From Pseudothauera lacus (GTDB taxonomy: Bacteria; Pseudomonadota; Gammaproteobacteria; Burkholderiales; Rhodocyclaceae), in the NCBI RefSeq assembly GCF_003034845.1, contig NZ_PZKC01000003.1:283362-347361 (forward strand): 64,000 bases of DNA, written 5' to 3'. Below the pieces are notes generated by a model. It made no database searches. It saw nothing but the letters and a program-made list of their open reading frames with translations, and was not told where the DNA came from. A program made the position numbers and the translations under genes. Of the stretch, positions 55,637-64,000 are shown piece after piece. Position 1 is the first letter of the stretch; every line of letters starts with the position of its first letter.

Positions 55637-56773
55637 TCAGCGGTTGAAGTTGCCGCGGCTGATGACGCTGAGGTCGACGAAATCAAGGGCGATGTGCTGG
55701 CGCGGACCGAAGCCCAGGCGCAGGCCGCCGACATCCCAGTTGCCCATGCCCTGCAGCGCGCTGGTGAATTTCTCGCGGCTGAGGTCGCGCCCGGCGCGAC
55801 GCAATCCCTCGGTGAAGGTCTTGGCGGCGATGTAGCCCTCCAGCGCGGTGTAGGAGAAGGGCTGCTGGCTACGTTCGGCGAGACGACGGTACTCGCGCAC
55901 CACTGCGTGGTCGATGCGGAAGGGTGATGGCACCACCTGGGCGATCACCAGCCCGTGGGCGTCCTCGCCGAGTTCGCGGATCAACTGGCGGCTGCTGATC
56001 ACCGACAGGCCGTAGAGCATCGGCCGCGCGTTGGTGGCGAGCAGGGCGCGCATGAAGGCCGGCGAACTGTTGCCGGCGGTCACCATGATCACTGCTGCCG
56101 GGTTGGCGGCGACGATGCGCGCCGCGGTGTCGGCGGCGTCGGCGCCGCCGGAGGCGATCGGTGCCACCACTGCGGGGGTGAGCTGGCGGCGTGCAAGCGC
56201 CTGCATGGCGACGTCGAGACCGGCACGGCCGAAGGGGTCGGCATGGTGGACGATGGCGATCGAGCGCACCCCGAGGGTGGTGAGGTGCTCGATCATCGCC
56301 TCGATCTCCTGACCGTAGGACGCGCGCAGGTGGAAAACGTAAGGGTTGAGCGGTTCGCGCAGCATGTCGGCGCCGGTGTACGGCGCGAAGAAGGGTACGC
56401 GGGCGCGCGTGGCAATGGGGATGGCCTGCTGGCTGGGGCCGGTACCGAAGCAGCCGAAAAGGGCGAAGACCTGCTGCTCTTCGATCAGCCGGGTGACGTT
56501 GACGGCACTTTTCTGCGGATCGTATTCATCGTCCACGGTGAGCAGCGAGACCTGGCGCCCATGCACGCCACCGCGGGCATTGAGGTCGTCGAAGAACAGG
56601 GTCGCGCCGGAGAGGTATTCGCGGTTCAGCTCCGACAGCGGACCGCTGAGGGCGCCGGAGTGGCCGAGCAGGATGGTGTCGTTGCTGATGCCCTGCTGGG
56701 CCAGCGAGAGGGGGGCGAAAGCGCTCAGGGTGGCGGCCAGGGCGGCGCTGGCCAGGTTGCGCAACAGGCTCAT
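55637..56773 (-). CDS. ABC transporter substrate-binding protein, branched-chain amino acid type
   Basis: A 378-residue periplasmic protein of the Leu/Ile/Val-binding (Peripla_BP_6) family. The signal peptide ends after about residue 25 (SAFAPLSLAQ). The mature part starts with ISNDTILLGHSGALSGPLSE and contains LIEEQQVFALFGCFGTGPSQQ and VRSIAIVHHADPFGRAG. No permease or ATPase genes are adjacent, so it is an orphan binding protein; such paralogues are numerous in Rhodocyclales. The ligand is unknown. A TATACT-like -10 about 140 bases upstream (56919-56914) is possible. Confidence 0.85.
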   Translation of the reverse strand: MSLLRNLASAALAATLSAFAPLSLAQQGISNDTILLGHSGALSGPLSELNREYLSGATLFFDDLNARGGVHGRQVSLLTVDDEYDPQKSAVNVTRLIEEQQVFALFGCFGTGPSQQAIPIATRARVPFFAPYTGADMLREPLNPYVFHLRASYGQEIEAMIEHLTTLGVRSIAIVHHADPFGRAGLDVAMQALARRQLTPAVVAPIASGGADAADTAARIVAANPAAVIMVTAGNSSPAFMRALLATNARPMLYGLSVISSRQLIRELGEDAHGLVIAQVVPSPFRIDHAVVREYRRLAERSQQPFSYTALEGYIAAKTFTEGLRRAGRDLSREKFTSALQGMGNWDVGGLRLGFGPRQHIALDFVDLSVISRGNFNR

Positions 56774-57034
56774 GCGGTCTCCGGGGTGTGGATCGTCGAG
56801 GGTGGAGCGCTGCGGCAGCACGAACGCGCTGACACGGTGCCGGCACCTCGCCGGACCCTTCCCCGTGGATGGCGCGGCCTGCAGGCCGTCTGCTGTTCTC
56901 CTCCGGTGGCGAGTATAACCACAAGCAGGCGCCGGCGGCATCATTGCGATGCCGCCAGGATGAGCGGCGCTTCAGCGTGATGCGGGTTCCCGAGCAGTCA
57001 CGCAGCTTTTGGCGGTGCCGAAAGCTGCGCTCTC

Positions 57035-58162
<1,128 letters not shown>

Positions 58163-58192
58163 GGTGACTCGCTCAGGCTGAATTCATGCAAA

Positions 58193-58235
58193 GGCCGAGC
58201 CCTCGCCGGAGGAGTGCTCCAGCGCGGGCTCGGCC
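58193..58235 (-). promoter_or_regulatory. Intercistronic stem-loop between dnaK and dnaJ
   Basis: GGCCGAGCCC and GGGCTCGGCC form a perfect 10-bp stem, with a smaller GGAG/CTCC hairpin inside the loop. There is no T-tract. It may set the relative amounts of DnaK and DnaJ by partial termination or mRNA protection. Confidence 0.5.
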
Positions 58236-58259
58236 AGCGGCGTGTGGCCCGGCGGGCGC

Positions 58260-60179
<1,920 letters not shown>

Positions 60180-60291
60180 GTTGAGTCCTTTGCTGTCCTT
60201 GAATTTTTCCGGGGCGGGCCGCCTGATGCGGCCCGGGTCTGAATCGAATATGGGGTGGGGTGGGGCGCTTTCAAGCGCCCGGGTGCCGAAC

Positions 60292-60849
60292 TTACTGGTC
60301 CTTGGCCCTGGCAACCATCACCATCGCCGGGCGCAGCACGCGCTCGTGCAGCAGGTAGCCCTTCTGCAGGACGTTGATCACCGTGTTCGGCTCTGCATCG
60401 GACTCCAGCGTACCGATGGCCTGGTGCCTGTTGGGGTCGAACTTCTGTCCGAGCGGATGCTCTTCCGCCACGCTCGCGCTTTCGAAAGCGGAAACCAGTT
60501 GCTTGAGGGTCAGCTCGACACCTTCGCGCAGGCTTTCCAGGGTCTGGTTCTCGGTGGCCAGGGCAGCTTCAAGACTGTCCTTCACCGGCAGCATGGCGTT
60601 GGCAAACTTCTCTGCGGCAAACTTGGATGCCTTGGCGATGTCTTCCTGCGCGCGGCGGCGCATGTTCTCGGTTTCGGCCTTGGCGCGCAGCCAGGCGTCG
60701 TGGTGTTCGGCGGCCTTCAGTTCGGCCTGACGCAGACTTTCCTCCAGACCGGGCAGCGTGTCGGTATGGCCCGTGGCTTCGCCGCCGGCGGCGTTCTGCG
60801 GTTCGTCGGCGATGGTGCCGGCTTCCGGCAGCTTGTCTTGTTCCTGCAT
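60292..60849 (-). CDS. grpE: Nucleotide exchange factor GrpE
   Basis: A 185-residue homodimeric cofactor that releases ADP from DnaK. The N-terminal 35 residues are polar and disordered. A long helix follows ([38 protein letters not shown]), then the beta-domain ([39 protein letters not shown], seen in parts). AGAGGGAG lies upstream of ATG 60849. It is the first gene of the heat-shock operon. Confidence 0.97.
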   Translation of the reverse strand: MQEQDKLPEAGTIADEPQNAAGGEATGHTDTLPGLEESLRQAELKAAEHHDAWLRAKAETENMRRRAQEDIAKASKFAAEKFANAMLPVKDSLEAALATENQTLESLREGVELTLKQLVSAFESASVAEEHPLGQKFDPNRHQAIGTLESDAEPNTVINVLQKGYLLHERVLRPAMVMVARAKDQ

Positions 60850-60883
60850 CGTGATGGACTCCCTCTACGGTCGATGGCCACGC

Positions 60884-60911
60884 ACATGGGGGCGCGCGCA
60901 GGCATTTCAAG
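60884..60911 (-). promoter_or_regulatory. Sigma-32 heat-shock promoter of grpE-dnaK-dnaJ
   Basis: On the minus strand CTTGAAA (60911-60905), a 13-base spacer and CCCCATGT (60891-60884) match the sigma-32 consensus CTTGAAA-N13/14-CCCCATNT at every defined position. The grpE start codon is 34 bases further on. No CIRCE inverted repeat is seen, so control is by RpoH rather than HrcA. Confidence 0.9.
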
Positions 60912-61017
60912 GGCGCGACGCAACTTTTTGCGTGAAAGGTGAATTTCACGCAGACGTGGCACGAAGCCGCCGGCTCGTGCCAGAATTGCTCAACGGGCTT
61001 CACTTGGCATTGCAGGC

Positions 61018-62382
61018 ATGGGCGACATCCCGCAGAAAATCGGCAAGTACCGCATCATCCGCGAGATCGGTCGGGGTGCCACCGCGGTCGTCTACCTGGC
61101 GGAGAACCCGCATTATCCGGAGCCGGTAGCGCTCAAGCACGTGCGCTTTTCCGACCGCGCCAAGGATGAGGCGAAGTGGAACCGCCGCCTGATGAAACTG
61201 CTGAAGGCGGAGAAGTCCGTCGCCGCGCGCCTCGACCACCCCAACATCATCCGCATCTTCGACGCCGTCATCGAGCCCACCGAGGCCTATGTGGTGATGG
61301 AGTACTTCCCCGGCTACACGCTGGAGCGCTACTGCAGCTTCGAGAACCTGCTGCCCGTGCATCGCACCATCGGCATCATCTTCAAATGCTGCATGGCGCT
61401 CGATCACGCCTTCCGCCAGGGCATCGTGCATCGTGACATCAAGCCCGCCAACATCCTCGTCGACGACCACGACAACGTGAAGATCACCGACTTCGGCCTG
61501 GCGCTGAACGTGGACAAGAAGATCGAGACCGATTCGACCTTCATCATGGGGGTGGGCTCGCCGGCCTACATGAGTCCGGAGCAGATCAAGAACTATCCGC
61601 TCAACCAGAAGACCGACCTCTATTCGCTCGGCGTGGTGCTCTTCCACATGCTCAGCGGCCGTCTGCCCTTCCGTGCCGGCAACCCCGCGCAGCTGATCTA
61701 CAAGATCATCAACGTCGATACGCCCTCGGTCTCCCAGCTCAACCCCGACGTCCCCGAGCAGATGGATGCGGTGATCCGCAAGGCACTGGAGAAGGATCTC
61801 TACTCGCGCTACAAGAACGGCGCCGAGTTCGCCAAGGATCTTTCCGCGGTGCGCTACAAGATCCTCGACGACAAGTACGTGGCGCCTGACACCACGCGCT
61901 TCTCGATGCTGCGCAAGCTCACCCTGTTCACCGAGTTCGACGACATCGAGATCTGGGAGGTGCTGCGCATCAGCTCATGGCGCAAGGTCGATGAGTTCAC
62001 CACCCTGATGCACGAGGGCGACGCCGACCAGCGCTTCGGCATCGTCCTCGATGGTGAGGTCGAGCTCTCCGCCGGTGGCCGCAAGCTGATCACCCTGGGG
62101 GCGGGGGAAGTCTTCGGTGAGACGGCATGGATGGACAGCGGCGAGCACCGCCATCGCCTCAGCGTGGTGTCGACCACGCCGCTGACCTATCTGGAAATCA
62201 ATCCTTCGGCGCTGGCTCTGGCCACCGACGAGGTCCGTGACGGTTTTCGCGAGCTGCTGGCCACCGTGCTGGTGCGCCGCCTTGCCGCCTTCGCCAAGGT
62301 CGCCGGTGCGGGCGCAGAGCCGGCCACGCGGGGCAACTACACCGCCACTGGCGGTCTCGATCTGCAACTGGTGGATAACTGA
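61018..62382 (+). CDS. Ser/Thr protein kinase fused to a cyclic-nucleotide-binding domain
   Basis: A 454-residue cytoplasmic Hanks-type kinase. The P-loop is GRGATAVVY (about 19-27), the ATP Lys is Lys40 (VALKHV), the catalytic loop is HRDIKPANIL with Asp140, then DFGLA and SPEQ. All key residues are present, so it should be active. From about residue 300 to 430 a cNMP-binding/Crp-like beta-barrel follows (DADQRFGIVLDGEVELSAGG, GAGEVFGETAWM). There is no membrane helix or PASTA domain. It is divergent from grpE and shares a 168-base intergenic region. Targets and ligand are unknown. Confidence 0.88.
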   Translation: MGDIPQKIGKYRIIREIGRGATAVVYLAENPHYPEPVALKHVRFSDRAKDEAKWNRRLMKLLKAEKSVAARLDHPNIIRIFDAVIEPTEAYVVMEYFPGYTLERYCSFENLLPVHRTIGIIFKCCMALDHAFRQGIVHRDIKPANILVDDHDNVKITDFGLALNVDKKIETDSTFIMGVGSPAYMSPEQIKNYPLNQKTDLYSLGVVLFHMLSGRLPFRAGNPAQLIYKIINVDTPSVSQLNPDVPEQMDAVIRKALEKDLYSRYKNGAEFAKDLSAVRYKILDDKYVAPDTTRFSMLRKLTLFTEFDDIEIWEVLRISSWRKVDEFTTLMHEGDADQRFGIVLDGEVELSAGGRKLITLGAGEVFGETAWMDSGEHRHRLSVVSTTPLTYLEINPSALALATDEVRDGFRELLATVLVRRLAAFAKVAGAGAEPATRGNYTATGGLDLQLVDN

Positions 62383-62423
62383 AGGCGCGCGCGCCGCAGG
62401 CGAACCTTGCGGGGCAGGGGGCT

Positions 62424-63476
62424 TCAGACGCTCAGGTCGACCTGGCTGAGGGTGCCGGCGCTGCCGTCCTCGCGCAGGTAGATGCCGCTTGAGCGCATCA
62501 CTCCAAGGGTTTCGTTGGCGCTGCTGCGCACCTCGAAGGGCGTTGCCACACGGCCCAGGTAGAGTGCGCCGATGCCCGCTTCGCGCAGCGTCTGCATGAC
62601 CCCCGTGCCCTCTGCCGCCGGGCGCCAGACGTAGAGCTTGTCGAAGGCCTGGTCGCCCTCGTCGATCCAGCCGTTGCCATCGCTGTCGAGCGCGGCGAGC
62701 TCGGCGAAGCCGTCGCCGCTGAGGGCGCCGAAGAGCTCGCGGCCGTCGTCGATGCGGCCGTTGGCATTGCGGTCGAAGGCCAGGAAGCCCTGGCCGCCAC
62801 CGAGCATCGGCAGGCTGTCGAGTTGGCCGTCGGCATCGATGTCAAAGCTGAAGCGCAGGTCGGACAGCGCTGCGGCGGGGCCGCCGAAATCGAATACCAG
62901 GGGGTCCTTCAGTTGCACCGCATCGCCGGCGCGGAAGCTGAACTGTGTCGATTCGCTGTAGCTGCGCTGCATGCTGAAGGCGATCTCGAAGTCGATCTCG
63001 CGGCCGTCCGCGGTACGCACCTTGCCGCTGGCAGCAAAGCTCACCGCTTCATATTCGCTGTAGCTGGACTGGTAGTCGTAGGCCATGCCGAAGCCGGCAC
63101 GCGATACCGGGCTGTCCACCGGTGTCGCGCTGCTCGCCGCGGCGCGGTTGTGCACCAGCTCCGAGGCATCGAAGATCTTGATGCGCCGCCCGGTGAGGAA
63201 CTCGATCATCGACTTGAGCATGCGCAGGCGCGGATCGCTGCCTGCCGCATCCTCGCCGCTGCTCGCCTGGGTCTTGCCGGTTTCCGCCTGCTGGGCGGCG
63301 ACGGCCTGCTCGGAGAGGCTCACCCGCGTCGCTGCGGCGGGGGCCCCCAGTGCGACCGGGCGCGCTTCGTCCGGCCGCCTGTCGCCGACCCACAACTGCA
63401 GCCGTTCGCTGGATTCGAACCGCTTCACCAGAGTGTGGCTGGCCTGCATGTCGATCTGTGTCGCGGCGATTTTCAT
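62424..63476 (-). CDS. Protein with RTX-associated calcium-binding module, function unknown
   Basis: A 350-residue protein. The first 150 residues are polar and Ala/Gln-rich with no signal peptide. Residues about 215-290 contain EF-hand-like Asp/Asn-rich loops: DIDADGQLD, FDRNANGRIDDGRELFG and LDSDGNGWIDEGD. The 'FDRN.NG.IDDGRELFG' pattern, then an Asp loop and FDKLYVW, is the module found near the ends of many RTX-type exported proteins. Here it occurs without GGxGxDxLx repeats. It is convergent with the kinase gene and divergent from vgrG. I do not recognise a named family. Confidence 0.65.
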   Translation of the reverse strand: MKIAATQIDMQASHTLVKRFESSERLQLWVGDRRPDEARPVALGAPAAATRVSLSEQAVAAQQAETGKTQASSGEDAAGSDPRLRMLKSMIEFLTGRRIKIFDASELVHNRAAASSATPVDSPVSRAGFGMAYDYQSSYSEYEAVSFAASGKVRTADGREIDFEIAFSMQRSYSESTQFSFRAGDAVQLKDPLVFDFGGPAAALSDLRFSFDIDADGQLDSLPMLGGGQGFLAFDRNANGRIDDGRELFGALSGDGFAELAALDSDGNGWIDEGDQAFDKLYVWRPAAEGTGVMQTLREAGIGALYLGRVATPFEVRSSANETLGVMRSSGIYLREDGSAGTLSQVDLSV

Positions 63477-63659
63477 GGCCGTCTCCGTGCCCGCTTTGTC
63501 CCACTGGTATTAACGGAGCGGCAGCGGAGAACTTTAGCGTGAAGCTCCGGCCTGGCCAGTGACGCAGCGGCTGGGGGCTGTCCTGGGCTGACGATGACTA
63601 CACCAGCCATTCCTGCAGAGGCGCCCGGCGTGGCTGGCGGGAGGAATGGTTGAATCTGT

Positions 63660-63687
63660 TTGCCATTTTCTTGCTATGCATTATGAT
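63660..63687 (+). promoter_or_regulatory. Promoter of the vgrG-like gene
   Basis: TTGCCA at 63660-63665, a 16-base spacer, TATGAT at 63682-63687, 32 bases before the ATG. This stretch is strikingly A+T-rich compared with the window. The rest of 63477-63659 shows nothing I can name. Confidence 0.7.
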
Positions 63688-63719
63688 TTTGCGTATTCCA
63701 CTTGCCCCTCCCGCCGCCC

Positions 63720-64000
63720 ATGCATTCCCTGTTTACCGCTTCCAGTCGCCTCTACGAACTGGAACTGTCGGCGCCGCAGGCCACCGTGCTGGTCGAAGCG
63801 TGGTGGGGGGTGGAAGCCCTTGACGAGGGCATGGAACTGGTCGTCGACGTCCTCTCGCCGGACGCCTTCATTTCCCTCAAGTCCTTTCTCGGCGCCCGCG
63901 CCGTGCTGTGGACCGCGCAGGCCGACGGCCAGCGCAGCCGGCGCAGCGCCCTGGTGCGCGAAGCCTGGCGCCTGGACGCCGACGGCGGCTTCGCGCGCTA
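63720..64000 (+). CDS. vgrG: Type VI secretion tip protein VgrG family, N-terminal part
   Basis: The first 94 codons of a gene cut by the window end. The sequence starts MHSLFTASSRLYELEL. It continues with VLVEAWWGVEALDEGMELVVDVLS split by loops, then SLKSFLGARAVLW, and ends SALVREAWRLDADGGFARY. This is the N-terminal gp27-like barrel pattern of betaproteobacterial VgrG/Rhs-associated spike proteins. VgrG tips the type VI secretion tube and carries effectors. No other type VI gene is in the window, so it may start an orphan vgrG-effector island just beyond 64000. Confidence 0.75.
   Translation, partial: MHSLFTASSRLYELELSAPQATVLVEAWWGVEALDEGMELVVDVLSPDAFISLKSFLGARAVLWTAQADGQRSRRSALVREAWRLDADGGFAR

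Overview
This is a high-G+C chromosomal window from a betaproteobacterium, most likely Rhodocyclales (Thauera/Azoarcus type). That placement is inferred from gene content and order: phaC-phaB-phaB-phaR, trxA-rho, leuCDB-asd-fimV-truA-trpFBA-accD-folC-dedD-cvpA-purF-metZ, and grpE-dnaK-dnaJ. No rRNA, CRISPR array, prophage or transposase gene is visible. Coding density is high and most genes are housekeeping.

Layout. 1-2.9 kb: tail of a Crp/Fnr regulator, bamD, rluD, pgeF and a tiny membrane protein. 2.9-7.2 kb: polyhydroxyalkanoate genes (synthase, two acetoacetyl-CoA reductases separated by a terminator, the PhaR regulator). 7.3-11 kb: rimO, a patatin-like protein and a GlcD-type FAD dehydrogenase. 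11.0-11.8 kb: two near-identical tRNA-Ala-Glu-Asp cassettes, each with its own promoter. 11.8-18.4 kb: the least ordinary block. It holds a heme oxygenase, a bacteriophytochrome that stops after its photosensory core, and a 1508-residue CheB-CheR-PAS-GGDEF-EAL protein, all on the minus strand and probably one operon. 18.6-20.9 kb: an orphan TAXI-type binding protein and 3-hydroxybutyryl-CoA dehydrogenase.

21-29.4 kb: rho and trxA; a 235-bp non-coding element with 17-bp terminal inverted repeats and a 5-bp direct repeat (MITE-like) just upstream of fdxA; a CBS protein; fadD; and ilvBN preceded by a valine-rich leader peptide and a terminator (a classical attenuator). aroC follows. 29.5-39.2 kb: an MFS permease, an M48 lipoprotein protease, leucine biosynthesis, asd and fimV. 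39.3-49.5 kb: the tightly packed truA-trp-accD-folC-purF-metZ superoperon. 49.6-54 kb, minus strand: lpxH, two cyclophilins, an L,D-transpeptidase and a TPR protein that share a similar C-terminal NTF2-like region. 54.2-60.9 kb: cysS, a branched-chain-type binding protein, and grpE-dnaK-dnaJ behind an excellent sigma-32 promoter. 61-64 kb: a Ser/Thr kinase fused to a cyclic-nucleotide-binding domain, a protein with an RTX-associated calcium module, and the first 94 codons of a VgrG-family type VI secretion tip protein.

The best candidate for an under-described system is the phytochrome block. The light sensor has no output domain of its own, and its likely partner carries chemotaxis-type methylation and cyclic-di-GMP domains. 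All start choices, promoter calls and functional links are from reading the sequence; no database search or structure prediction was run.
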